From positions 8,272,501 through 8,336,500 of the forward strand of contig CAMQGK010000008.1 in NCBI GenBank assembly GCA_947000775.1: 64,000 nucleotides of DNA, given 5' to 3'. The notes beneath the pieces were generated by a model. That model was given only the letters and a program-made list of their open reading frames with translations. It made no database searches and was not told where the DNA came from. Positions 24,324-38,500 of the stretch are shown in pieces (the first letter of the stretch is position 1; every line of letters starts with the position of its first letter). The stretch comes from Pterois miles (Eukaryota; Chordata; Actinopteri; Perciformes; Scorpaenidae). The position numbers and the translations under genes were made by a program.

Positions 24324-25335
24324 CTTTAAGGGTCTTTGTGTAAGATCTAGCCAAAACTTTTTGCTCAAAAATATTAACTATTATCAACTGCATGTGAAGG
24401 GGTTACAGAGTTGACATGCAGTTTGTACCTCTAGAGGCAATAGTGAGTCACTGTAGCGTCCAATCTGCCCTCAACATGAGAGGACGAAGAAGTAGAACTG
24501 AGAGAGTCAATAATACACCCATGGTCTATGTACGTTTTGATAGTTTATTAGATTAAATCCAAAGTTGTAGAAACGAGAAAACGGATGAATGATAAATTTA
24601 GATTGTATGAACCATACACTGTGTATACAGAAGGACACGTCTCCACTTTTTCCCACGGTACGAAAGTGAAGCCAAAATATCCCAGTTACAGAAGCTGCCA
24701 TCCTGAGACTTCATTTGGAGCCAGAGTCTGTGCAGTAGTGATCAGGTGGCTGGAGCCCTGGTAGCAAGGTCCTGCCCACACACTCTCCTGAGCCAATCAC
24801 GAGCCGAGCATGGCCGCAGCTTGTAAGCTTAAGCCTAGCGGCTACGTTAGCACCACTGTAGCATTTTGGCCAGAAAGATACAGCAATCACTCACCATAAT
24901 ATCTCTGTATCTACATTTACAGTCAAATTGACACACATTCAATTACACAGACTTGTAATGGTTATGGAAAGATGAAGTAACATCTCCTCTCTCGTACAAT
25001 TAGTAAGCCTGCGGCTGCACAATTTCACTCAGAGCATTTGTCAATCACAGCTTTCAATCATGTCTCACCCCATTTTCAAATAACTCATTAAAACCAAACC
25101 AAAACCAAATTTTATCAAGGCCCAAGGTCCCATCCGCTAATATGGAGGGGGCGGGCTTTATGACCTATCCTGCAGCCAGCCACAAGGGGGCGATCAAGAC
25201 ATTGTGGCTTCACTTTTGGGGGGCTGTAATGTCATCCATTTATATACAGTCTATGGTATAGACCCTGTAGAAGAGGTGAAATGCTGCTCCCTATTTGTTT
25301 AGAGCATGTGACCAAATCTTACACACTGCACCTTT
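24324..25335. mobile_element. DNA transposon-like composite, about 1 kb
   Basis: Left TTTAAGGGTCTTTGTGTAAG (24324) pairs with right TCTTACACACTGCACCTTTA (to about 25335). The reverse complement of the right end is TAAAGGTGCAGTGTGTAAGA, a terminus common in fish. A second, inner pair lies at CCATGGTCTATGTAC (about 24518) and TATACAGTCTATGG (about 25242-25255), suggesting one element nested in another. There is no transposase frame. Confidence 0.5.
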
Positions 25336-25850
25336 AATAATCTGTGGTAGGAAGTATTGTACATTTACTGAAGTACTGCCTGAGGCACATTATTGTATTT
25401 TATTTTTTTTTTCACTTTATACTCATCATACTCATGCTAAATTTCAGAGGCAAATATTGCACTTTTTACTCTACAGTAGTTACACAATATCATCTTCACA
25501 TTAAGGATGTTAAAAACATTTATTTATAATAAACATGTATTTATTTATATTTGTAATGAGATATTTTTTACATTTTGGTATTTAGAAAGGCATTTATCAT
25601 TGTACTCTTTTTATTCATCCTGTCTTTTAAATTATTGTATAACATGTTGTTGGTTGTATCATGTTGTATAGGATGTGTTTACTGTCCTCCATCATAATAA
25701 CATAGCTGTAGCCCTGTGGTCCACATGTGGTGTCACACATGCACTCATATTCTCACGGTTTACCAACTGGAAATAATTATGTAGTCAGAACCAAACACTC
25801 ACAAATCTTCCTCTAAAATAGCCATGTCCCAGCGCACATTCCTGCAGTGG
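25336..25850. other. Gene-free DNA upstream of the promoter region
   Basis: AT-rich, with TTTATTTAT words. Nothing recognised until the GGT repeats near 25854. Confidence 0.5.
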
Positions 25851-25919
25851 ACTTGGTGGTGGTGGTGGTGGGTGGGGGTAGTTGATCCAGGAGAGTTGGG
25901 AAAGTGGGACCTCGCTGAG

Positions 25920-25927
25920 TGACGTCA
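25920..25927. promoter_or_regulatory. Perfect palindromic CRE, TGACGTCA
   Basis: The full 8-bp CRE lies in the only GC- and CpG-rich stretch of the first 27 kb, about 330-370 bp upstream of the densest part of the putative first exon. A complete TGACGTCA is the high-affinity site for CREB/ATF dimers, and in promoters it often confers cAMP and activity response. The motif is seen directly; its use here is inferred from position. Confidence 0.6.
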
Positions 25928-25948
25928 CCCCTCCCACTCACACACACA

Positions 25949-26010
<62 letters not shown>
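25949..26010. repeat. (TC)n microsatellite, 62 bp
   Basis: About 31 TC units with one C-to-T change near 25968. It is followed 38 bp later by a long (GA)n tract, so the two can pair as an inverted repeat. Confidence 0.95.
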
Positions 26011-26012
<2 letters not shown>

Positions 26013-26048
26013 GTCTGCCTGTGGTTTCAGTCTGTGTTCGGGTCTCGG

Positions 26049-26138
26049 CAGAGAGAGAGACAGACGGACAGACTGACAGACATAGAGAGAGGAGAGAGAG
26101 AGAGAGAGGGAGAGAGAGATAGTGAGGGGAGGGAGGGG

Positions 26139-26173
<35 letters not shown>

Positions 26174-26190
26174 AGAGAGAGAGGGGGGGC
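26049..26190. repeat. (GA)n-rich tract, about 140 bp
   Basis: GA repeats with interruptions (GACAGACGGACAGACTGACA near 26058) and a G7 run at its end. It lies just upstream of, or inside, the putative first exon. GA-rich sequence is frequent in vertebrate leaders and promoters. The overlapping arginine/glutamate frames and the minus-strand serine/leucine frames are artefacts. Confidence 0.95.
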
Positions 26191-26581
26191 TGTGCGTCCC
26201 AGCCACACCGCTCTCTTCAAACACAACCTCAGTCTCGCCACGTTCAATCCAATGAAGATCTAACGAGCGCAACACAGACAGACCCCAAACCAGAGAATAT
26301 TATATCATATACACGCTCCACGTGCGTGGTTTTCGCCCTATCGCCCCAAACATCGTTGACGCGTCGGTGACGGACAACTCGAGGAAAGACGCGAAATAAG
26401 AGCGGACAAACGGGGGGGGGAAGAAGAAGAAGAACCTGAGGACGGATTTCTTTCCTCCACGTTTCCCCGGGACTAGACTGTCATTACTGGATGTAAAAAA
26501 AAAACAAACAAACAAAAAACTCTTGACTTCTACAGAAAAAGGAGAGACTGAGTTTCAAACTGACCGCAAAATGGTGATAAG
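26191..26581 (+). other. Putative first exon (5' leader) with strong donor
   Basis: The region is CpG-rich against an AT-rich background (for example GTTGACGCGTCGGTGACGG near 26355). It holds an AT-rich TATTATATCATAT at 26298-26310 and an E-box CACGTG at 26319-26324. It ends AAG|GTAAGA at 26581/26582, an almost ideal splice donor. The start is arbitrary: transcription could begin upstream within the GA tract or near 26325. Possible upstream ORFs are ATG-AAG-ATC-TAA at 26252, the minimal ATGTAA at 26491, and an ATG at 26571 in strong context (AAAATGG) ten nt before the donor. In the frame used by the exon at 61428, the last codons before the donor are TGA and TAA. So this exon would be entirely non-coding for that protein. 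Supported by sequence signals only. Confidence 0.6.
26298..26324 (+). promoter_or_regulatory. TATA-like sequence followed by an E-box
   Basis: TATTATATCATAT (26298-26310) lies just before CTCCACGTGCGTGG, which contains a palindromic CACGTG E-box (26319-26324). Either could be core or proximal promoter elements if transcription starts near 26330. If it starts upstream, they are leader sequence. Confidence 0.35.
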
Positions 26582-26599
26582 GTAAGACTCTTTGGGAGC

Positions 26600-27960
26600 C
26601 TTGGAGTTTTGAGCTTGTGACAGTCGGAACTGAAGTGGCTGCCGCAGTGGTTCCAGGTGTGCGCAGAGCCTCATGAAGTTGGTTCAAACATATTAGCTGG
26701 AACCTGTTATTTGGACTGCCTTTATTCTTCCAATGCACATATGCTTACTGCTGGCTGGTGTGTTGAGGCGTATAACCCTTTCCTTTATGTGCCAGCAAGT
26801 GTTTTACGCATAGTTTATTATTATGAATGCGCGCAACCTTGAATAGCGCTTTCCGAGCGACAATACACTACGTAAATGCCACGGATGGCATAAAATACAT
26901 TCATTAACTGGTTTATTGATCTATTTTGAATAAATATGCACATAAACTACATCGTTTCATGTGCAGGTGGGATATTTTTGTCATGGTGTGCGGTTTGGAG
27001 AGGCGACAGATGTTAGAATCTGTTCCTTTTTTTAATAAATCATCGTATTATACACATGTCATTGCTTTAATATTGCGTTTTGAGTAGGCCACAGTTGATT
27101 TCTTCCCATTTATGTTTGCAAAAATAACCCACACGTTATTTTAAGCTCCCTGTCATGTAAATACAGTTCATTTAGTGGACCCTTTTTAGAGTTGTGGAAG
27201 CCTTTTCAGCGACTAGATTGTGAAGAATTTTTCAAAGTGCATTCCTGCAACTCTCCAGAGATCTTTCTCCTTATCCGTCTTTATTTTTAGAACTCGTTTT
27301 TATTTTCGCGGGGGTTTAAAGTTGACACTGCTTTTTAAAGAGCTCACGTTTGTTTTTTTTGTTTTGTTTTGTTTATTTTATTTTATTTTTTAAAGCAGAA
27401 CTTATCAGTGAGGCAGGCAGAGAAGTCAGTCAGACAATCGGTAACGCAACATATTCTGTCAATCAGGTGAAAGTGAAGCTTCATTTCCAGCAGAGCTGTG
27501 CACACCACCTGTGCTCAGTGTGCTAGTTGGGCCACTAGGGGACTCATTCTCCTCAGCCAGAGAGGGGAATGCAGTAGACAAGCTACAAAGCCACGAAGAA
27601 GGGGTTATAGGCATGTAGAAAAGCATTTTAACATAAACAGGTGTAGTGGTTTCCAAAGCTCACAAAATAACTGGATATGTATCTGTCAGGTTGTTGGAAA
27701 TTAATGATTTATAATACATTTAGGAGGCATTATGGTGCAAAACAAAAGGCCTGAAAAAGGCACTGCATTGTACTTATTGCTGTCTGAGTCAAAAGACAAG
27801 CAGTGGTTGAAGGTGGATTGGGGCAGTGAGGGGTTCAAAAGTGTGTGTGTGTGTGTTTAAGCATGCAACTCAGCGTGTCTGTGTGTTTGCTCAAGCAATT
27901 CCCAGTTTACAACCATTAAGCACTTCCCAGCACTTCCACTGTCGTACATGTTTTACAGTT
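26600..27960. other. Gene-free stretch of intron
   Basis: Nothing recognised except T-rich and TTTTA/TTTTG simple sequence at about 27350-27394 and a short (GT)n near 27841-27857. Confidence 0.5.
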
Positions 27961-27963
27961 CTC

Positions 27964-28175
27964 CGCTCAAACAATTAGCACTCGCCCAATTTTGACACGC
28001 TGCAATTAACGCTGTCACCGCGCGTTCGACTTCCAATTTTGCCGTTGCGACAGCGGCGCTCCAAAAAGAGGGGACAAAACGGATATAAGGTGGTTGCTCG
28101 CTTAAAGCGCTGCTATCCAAAGTCGCTGACGGGAGCAAAGTGTCTCGGTCATGGAGAAAGTGGCGCCGATGCGGC
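27964..28175. promoter_or_regulatory. CpG-dense patch with YY1-like site: candidate alternative promoter
   Basis: By eye there are about 21 CpG in some 210 bp (for example ACCGCGCGTTCGAC near 28017 and GACAGCGGCGCTCC near 28048), while the surrounding kilobases have few. It contains ATATAAGG at 28083 and GCGGCCATCTTC at 28171-28182, close to the YY1 consensus often found near transcription starts. A small plus-strand frame begins at 28151. Unmethylated CpG patches of this kind mark promoters or enhancers in vertebrates. It could serve an alternative start of the same gene or of a non-coding transcript. Confidence 0.45.
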
Positions 28176-28264
28176 CATCTTCTCTTCATCCCTCACTCAG
28201 TGGCATTTCTAAATCCTCCAAAATAACAGAGCTTTCTGTGGAAAACTATTCATGTATATTGTGA
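28151..28264 (+). CDS. Small open frame, 37 codons, doubtful
   Basis: ATG at 28151 follows a TATA-like ATATAAGG by about 65 bp and reads M-E-K-V-A-P-M-R-P and on to a TGA at 28262. It lies at the downstream edge of the CpG patch. I do not recognise the peptide. It would have to be a micropeptide or an upstream ORF of an intron-initiated transcript, and a chance frame is the most likely explanation. Confidence 0.12.
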   Translation: MEKVAPMRPSSLHPSLSGISKSSKITELSVENYSCIL

Positions 28265-31287
<3,023 letters not shown>

Positions 31288-34200
31288 GACCCTCTGAGAC
31301 TGTAAACTGTTTTGTAACACAAAAACAGTAGTGCACATACTCAAATCTGAGCAGACACACACAGGGACGTCAAAGACTGTATACAACTGATATAACTAAT
31401 CCTAAGAATAGACAAAACAGTGTATTTGTTGCTGCATCGTCTGTGCTTCAGAACAGTGATGACTGGGACTTGTATTTGTTGGCCATTTGCATTTCCCAGA
31501 CTTCCAGTGGACTTGGCAAAGGAAAGAAAATTCCATTAAAAAGTGCAGTGACATTACCACATAGCAATTTCACGAATGAGGAATGCATTTAATAGTGGAT
31601 GGATTTTTCATAATTTGGAAGTGTTTTCCCAATTCATGCCATAATTCTTGAAGTGACACGTGTCATAATGGGATCCGGTGCCTCCAATCCGCTCACAGAA
31701 CCTGGCACTCGCGTCCACAGGGAGATGTTTAAGCATGTATGGATATCTCACAAGCAAACTTGTGCAGAGATACAGAAAAAGACTGGGAATTGGGACTGAT
31801 TAATATCAACGTTGTGTAAATATTGGTTCTTTATTAAGTCTAATTCCCTTTTTGGATTTCAAATTTAAATTCCTGCATCACTGCAAGGTTAGGAGTCAAT
31901 GTTTAAATTCTGTGTAACCCCGGCATTCTCTCACTACTCAATCTGCAATTATAGCTAGCTGCTTTGAAGAAGCCAGGCGGAACTAAAATGACTTTTCATG
32001 TCCGGTATAATGACTGCCATTTGGAAGCGAACATGGAGAGAGAGGGCGAGAGAGATAGAGCAAGAGAGGAGAGAGATAGAGCAACAGAGGAGAGAGTGAA
32101 AAGAGGTGGAAGGAGGGGCAGAAGGGGGGAGAAAGAGGGCAATCAGTGGATGAAAATGGCTTAGGTCACCTCTGGTTCTGACCAGACGGCCCAAACCGGC
32201 CGTCATTCCTCTCTGATGAATCTACCATGTTTGCCTTTTCTTTCCCTACTGTGCTGCTCACTAAAACTTCCACCCTCTTATCCCCCTGTCTCCATCTTTC
32301 CTGCAATTGGTCTCCATTCATTTGCCATCAACGGAAGCTTAGCAGCTTTAAGGCGGATTACAAGATGAATTGCACAGAGCGAGACGCTGTATATTCTCTT
32401 TAGGGGTGGGCTGCTTCTGCCAAAGGCCAGAGCCGAGCGCCGTCACCTGGGCTAGCAGCTGGCTATCTTTTACACTTCCCTCGCTAATGAGGCCAGACAG
32501 TTGGGGCTGAAGTTATAGCGCAGGCTAGATGCTGTGTTGGTAATCTATTATTTAGACTGTCGTGGGGAGGCTGGTCTCAAGAATTTCATGCATGCATTTT
32601 GCAAAGCAAATGGTAGCCTGGGGGGAATACAGAGCTCTGTGTGGGAAAAAAATGAGCGAGTATTAGATATTAATGTAAGTTGCAACATTTTCTTGACCTG
32701 CCTATTTCAAAGCTGAAAGGAAACTTTTTGGTATTTTGTCATTTTTTTATTATACGAGAACAGGAATTTTGCTCATACAGATGTGCTCCAGTGGTGCTAG
32801 CAATGCTGACATCTCCATCCAAAGTCGTCTTTGTGTTTCTCATTCAGTGCTTCTTCTCATCCTCCTTTATTTCTTTCCTCGTTGTGATGTTTTAGGGATG
32901 ACAGATGAAGGTTGTGCTCGCGTCTTCAAACAGCCGACAGAAAAACGGGTGTATCTTTCCATTCTCTTTTCATGTATATTTTAGGAACTATTTCAGAGGG
33001 GTTTCGGAGAGTTGCATCACACGTTACAGATAACACTGCACCGACGGGCCTTGTTTATATTTAGTCGGGCTTGAAAACTATGGCGTACATGACCCCAGCT
33101 ATGTATTTATAGAATAATACCAGTGTTTAAATTTCCTTAAGGTTCCAAGTGTTGCTATGGCAGATATTTAAAACTCGCCTTTCCCAGCAGTCCTACTCAC
33201 TTGTGTTGGCCATTCAAAAAATCGAGAACCATGCTGCAAATCAGCAAATAACGCATCAGTATCCACTAACTTCCACAGCCCTATGAACCCATTTGGCAAT
33301 TAACTATATTTGGACCTGTGTATACGCAAATCTACTGGGAGATGAGATGGCAGATGACAGTTAAACATAGAAAGGCAGTTTTAGCCAGAGCTGTTTAGCA
33401 GACTTGGGTTACTCTTAAATGAAGTTCATGCAGAATGGCTCGAGATACCACAAATAGCTCTGAGTTATAGATGGCATAAATAAGCTACACATACCAAACC
33501 CCATGAAGTCACCAAGCTATTTACGGCTCCACATGTAACACAGATCCACATCATGATTATTCAATGTTGATATTTGCACAGGCGTGAAACAGGCCATGCG
33601 ACGAAGAAAGTCATCAAGTCATGAGAGTTCCAGCAAGAGAAATTGGCTGCGGCGTGCTGTCACACCACAGTCACAGGCGCATTATGCCAATCCATCCTTT
33701 GGCCCAATGAGGAGGATTTTCAAGGACACTCCTCATAACCTCATACAGATTTTAAAGATGCAAACTTATGGAGAATACCATCAGCCGTCCATGAAATCCC
33801 CAAAGCCTACAGGGTGAAGTTAACTAGAATTTCTGTGACCTCTGATACGAAGATTTTCCACTAAATTTGTCATGCTGTTCAAGAGACGTCCATGTCATGT
33901 GTAAGGCAATGTAACCCAAGCTGCCACACTTAATCCTCTACCTACCCCTACCTTGTCCTTGCATGTGTTCTCCTGTCGATCTACCCCTAAAGAAACATTC
34001 CAGGAGAGTTTTAGCATCATCTCTGTAACCGGACACCATCGTGCCTTTGACGGTGAGAAAGGGAGAGTTTGTACGTGGGAACTGGAATGCTGGGGTACGG
34101 CCTTCTCGTTTTACACTCCAATCTGTGAAAGTTAAACACAACACACTACTTCGGTTTCATGATGTAAGGCAACAAATAAGCCTGAGATCACATCCCTAGG

Positions 34201-34290
34201 TAGCAAAAGGCTAATATGAGGTTTGGTTTAAGATTGGATGACAACATGCTGGGCATGCGCGACGAGAGGATGAGAGAGAAAGGGATGCAC
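31288..34290. other. Gene-free stretch of intron
   Basis: Contains a purine-rich block at 32029-32145. Otherwise nothing recognised. Confidence 0.5.
32029..32145 (+). repeat. Purine-rich block with a 21-bp tandem duplication
   Basis: AGAGATAGAGCAAGAGAGG and AGAGATAGAGCAACAGAGG follow each other near 32050-32092, inside GA- and GGA-rich sequence that continues to about 32140. Confidence 0.7.
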
Positions 34291-34977
34291 ACTAGGGCTA
34301 TAAAAAAAACGGCCAGAATTGACATTTGAATATTTGCTCTTTAAAAACAAAATAGATTCAAACTATTCAAATATCTATTCACCTCTCACTGCCCACTGAG
34401 CAGCTCTCATTCGTCGAAAGCAGACCATTAAATTAGCTGATAAAATGACTAACATCGCTCCCAAAAAAGCGACCTGCTATGTACCCAGCCAATCACTTTT
34501 AGCTTACATATTCATCTCTAATCTCAAAAAGGTGTCAGCTGGCTGGAAGGAGAGCACCAGAAAATTGCCTGAAAGTCATATCCAGTAAATACAATGTAAA
34601 ATGTTTGTTTTTTTGTTAAAAAAAAGTACAAACATCAGAATTTATCAAGCACCACTCACCCATCTTTTAAGTGGTTACGTCTCCAGTCTAATGTGGAGCT
34701 CACACCTGATAGGTACGTGGTTTGTTTACATGGTGTTAGTTCTCTGCCATCATTCCAGTTGTTGTTTATTAATTCCTTATTCAGCTTGACCTAGTGTTAC
34801 ATTTCATTTTCAATCAATATGTGCGACTCCTGTCATGTGCATTCAGCGCACAGGCAGACAGCCGACACAACGCTGCTTTTGTTTTTCAATCAAATATCCA
34901 TTTTTATTTCTCTGTTTTTTTTTTTTTTACTATTCAAATATATATTAAAAATTAGAATATTTGTTAACAGCCCTAAT
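34291..34977. mobile_element. Non-autonomous DNA transposon, AGGGCT termini, about 690 bp
   Basis: The left end is CTAGGGCTATAAAAAAAACG (about 34291). The right end is GTTAACAGCCCTAATG, whose reverse complement starts TTAGGGCTGTTAAC. ATTCAAACTATTCAAATATC near the left and CTATTCAAATATATATTAAA near the right recur as subterminal repeats. The ends and the ATTCAAATAT words match a fish family I remember. No transposase is present. Confidence 0.6.
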
Positions 34978-35458
34978 GTGCACGCATGCACACGCGCGAT
35001 CAGTAGGACTAGGAGTTGAGATGGGGATAAATGAAAGTTTCTGAAGTAAAAATTAGAGACAGGGCAACAAAACAAACAAGGGAAAGGTGGGTAGACAAAA
35101 AACACATTCTTCTATGGACTGAAATGCTCTGCAACTTAGACACATAAATGAATAGTCTGAAGGCAACTTGCCGCCATGACTGTAGTTGAAATCTTGATTT
35201 AGATTGACTGTGAAATGGCTTACTAGTTTTAAGTGTCCTTATTTGATGGCTTGCCTCGGGTCTAGACATGGAAAAAAGGCGTCAATTACAGCAGGTTTTA
35301 TTTTAAAAAGTATTAACTCAGAAAGAAAGCTAATATGCACTAAAAAATGTGTGGACGAATGGCAGTTTAGCTGGTGATGCTGGCTGTCACACCTCAAGCT
35401 TTTAATGCTGTGAGTGGGTTTTCCTTTTGCCATTTTCATTCCTGTGACAGTCCAAGCA
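34978..35458. other. Gene-free stretch of intron
   Basis: Nothing recognised. Confidence 0.5.
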
Positions 35459-35471
35459 GAGTGTGTATGTA

Positions 35472-35529
<58 letters not shown>

Positions 35530-35530
35530 C
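35459..35530. repeat. (TG)n microsatellite ending in GCGCGC
   Basis: TATG units pass into about 22 TG units, then GTGCGCGCAC. An alternating purine-pyrimidine run of about 70 bp, the classical Z-DNA-prone sequence. Confidence 0.95.
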
Positions 35531-38500
35531 ATCTGTCTGTTTTACAGTACTGGGCTCTTTGTGTCACAGTCTATAGAAAGGTTCATTTGGTAGCCATGAA
35601 AACACATTACAATGCAATCCCTTCCATCCCCTTCCTTCTGCTCTCTCCCCCGTCTTCCCACCCTCTGCCGTTACTTGGAAACCTTCCAGACCGTCTATTA
35701 TGATAAGCTAAACACAAAGCTGTGAGGAGAATGTCCTGCGCTAGCTGCTAGCCATATTGTTGTCTTGCTCCTCCGCTTGGACTGCCAGCCTGCATAACAC
35801 TGCACCAGGGAATTAACCTCTGCTGCTGTTTCTTTCATATTGTATAAATTTTTTGCAACAGCCACTCTAACAGAGCCGCGAGGGGGAAAAGTACTGCAAA
35901 TATTGCCAAATTACTGACAGTTTCTCTCTAGCCTAACTGCATAAATACACAGCGAATGTGATAAACAGCTCAGTCTCCCTTGCTTGTGGCTGCCTCGAGT
36001 GCAACCTTTACAGAAATGAAAGGGCATGACATTTTTTTTAAAGACAAGTTAGTTGACGTGTAAGTGGGAAGTTAAATAAAGGGAGAGTGTCGTTCAGTGA
36101 GTGGGACACTACCACATTGTCAGTTTGTGACCTTTCCCACTTGTTCTGACAAGCCAGGGTTTCTCTGTCAAAATGGCCTACGCTGTTTGTAAGCGATTCC
36201 TCCCTTCCTGTCCTTTTTTTTTCTCCATGTTTGCCATCTGCAGTGACTGCGTGACGCCACAGCTTCTGTGTCATCAGTGACAACGCTCTCTCTCACACAC
36301 ACAGAGGGACTACACTAGAAGAGTGAGTGGAGAGGAAGAAAGAGGGAGACAGTGAAAATGAGAGCTCACTTCATCCTTTAATTGTGTCTCTGGATGTCCC
36401 GGTGGACTTCATTACCCAGGCATCCTAAGAAATCTCACTTGTTTGCTCTTGGAAACATGTGAAAGGCGTTTGTAGTTCTTTTTATGTCTCTACAGCAGCA
36501 TGAAGTGCCTCAGCTGGGCTAGTCGAAATTTCAGTTTCAGGCAGTCAGTAAAGACAAGGATTTCTTCGCAGCAAGAAAGTTGTGATGGTTATGTGCTGAG
36601 CTAATGGATCTGATGGCCGCCTCAGCAGGCCCGCTACCACCAACATCCTTTACAGCAGCAGAATTTAAGGAGATTATCATTTCACTTTAAATAAAATATT
36701 TAATTGGGCCTGTTGTTTAGTTTAACTACATTTGGATTTATTGAATAATCTGATGAGAGACATTTTAATTTGGCCATATTTTAGAAGAGCTAATGGACTT
36801 TAAATGATGGGGCACCTGACTATCGTATTCCAGATTTTAAAATATTCTGACATTTCATAAACTTTATGTTGTGTTTGTGAAAATAACACCCTTTCCTTAA
36901 CAATTTAAAGACAAATATCAGTGACATGCTCAGCTTCCGTATACCTTACCGGAGCACTGGAGGTAATTTTTGACTTCATTAAATCTGAGGCTAAAAAATC
37001 TACAGCATCTCTGCATAAAAACACAGCAGGAGAGGTGATTATCTTTGGAAATTAGCTCACTCATTTAGAGCTGTGTGGATGCAGATGCCTCCGTTCAATG
37101 GAAGCCTATTATTCCAAACGACTCTCATTAAGCCATAGTGAAATAAGGCAAGCTGTGGAAGCAGTGAAATAAAATCTTTAGACTGGCTGTGCAGAACTCG
37201 GCGGCGATGAGCTACGCTGTCTTCATTAAGAGCTCTGACGTCGACAGTGAAATGCAGAAAATGACTCGGTGTGAAAGAAAAAATTGTATGCAGCTGATTT
37301 CTACCTCTTAAGCCCTATAGAAGGTTATTTAGTGTTTGTGCTCCGAGCCGAGGGAAGCGACAATACAGTCTGAGCTTAATGAGTGACTTTACCTAATACT
37401 GAGGAGCATGAGTCACAGCTGATGTATAATTTCTGTCTTTCAATGTAGACCTGCTGATCAGAAGCTCTTCTGAATACAACATTCATATCAAGTCACTTTC
37501 ATGATTAGTCAAACTGTGCTGTGCTCACTTCTCGATGACGTGAAAGAAACCACATCACATACTCTTCCCATGGCCTATGATACTGGTTCCCACAGACCAT
37601 TATGAAAATCCACATCCATCCTATTGGCATTTGATGTCTCCTTACAACAAATACTTGTGTGCCACTGTTCAAGTCCCTTCCAGGTAGGCGATATTTCAAA
37701 AAGCCCAGTAATACCTTGGTTAAGTGCAAGAGGTGTACATTAATTCAGGCCAGTCTGCCAATCATTCATTCATTACCCAGTCCATCCCTACGTACCAGTA
37801 AACAAATGGATTTACGGTGCTTTGTGTGCAATATGTAAGAATTTGTGCAAAAATTCAACTTCATCATCATTTTTTTTCCAGCCAAAACAGTTGCCTGGGC
37901 CACAAAGCTCGGTCCATTCAGATTTACATCTATTGCAGGTTTAACGCGGGTCACTGTGTTAGTCTGAAGGGGCATCAGTGATGCTCACTTGCCAAATCAC
38001 AGCTTGCAAACATTTGCATAAGCTTTGCAACTGTAGTACATAAATATTTGCATGTATGTATAAAAACTGTCAACAGGATAATTTTTTTTCTTTATGAAAC
38101 AAGAAAGATGATATCGTCAGTTTGATCAGTTCTTGACCAAACTTTGACAAATGCTGTAGTGATTTTGAATATTTCAGGACTGTAGTAGCTTATATGGCAG
38201 CGCGAACCAATGCTGCATAACTAAGCACCATGGGACCACGCAGCATCTGGGCTTTTTTTTTTTCCCAGGATCCATTTCAGATGTTGGGGGAATGAGGAAC
38301 GAAGGGAGATTAGATGGGCTCTTGTCAAATGAGGAAAAATACTGATGGATCTCATGGTTCCCTGTGGTCTCAACAACACAGCAGGTGTCCTTCATTTGCA
38401 TCTCCCATGAGCTCACCTCCTCCGTCTCCCTCTCCCGTTTATTTATGACAATAGCCGCAGGTGGAAATCAGGTGACTGTCAAATCGCCCTAATGTGGAAC

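Noticed and set aside
25813..26370. Several frames of 64-144 residues over the GA/TC block
   Set aside because: Dipeptide repeats from (GA)n and (TC)n; six frames open at once is typical of dinucleotide repeats.
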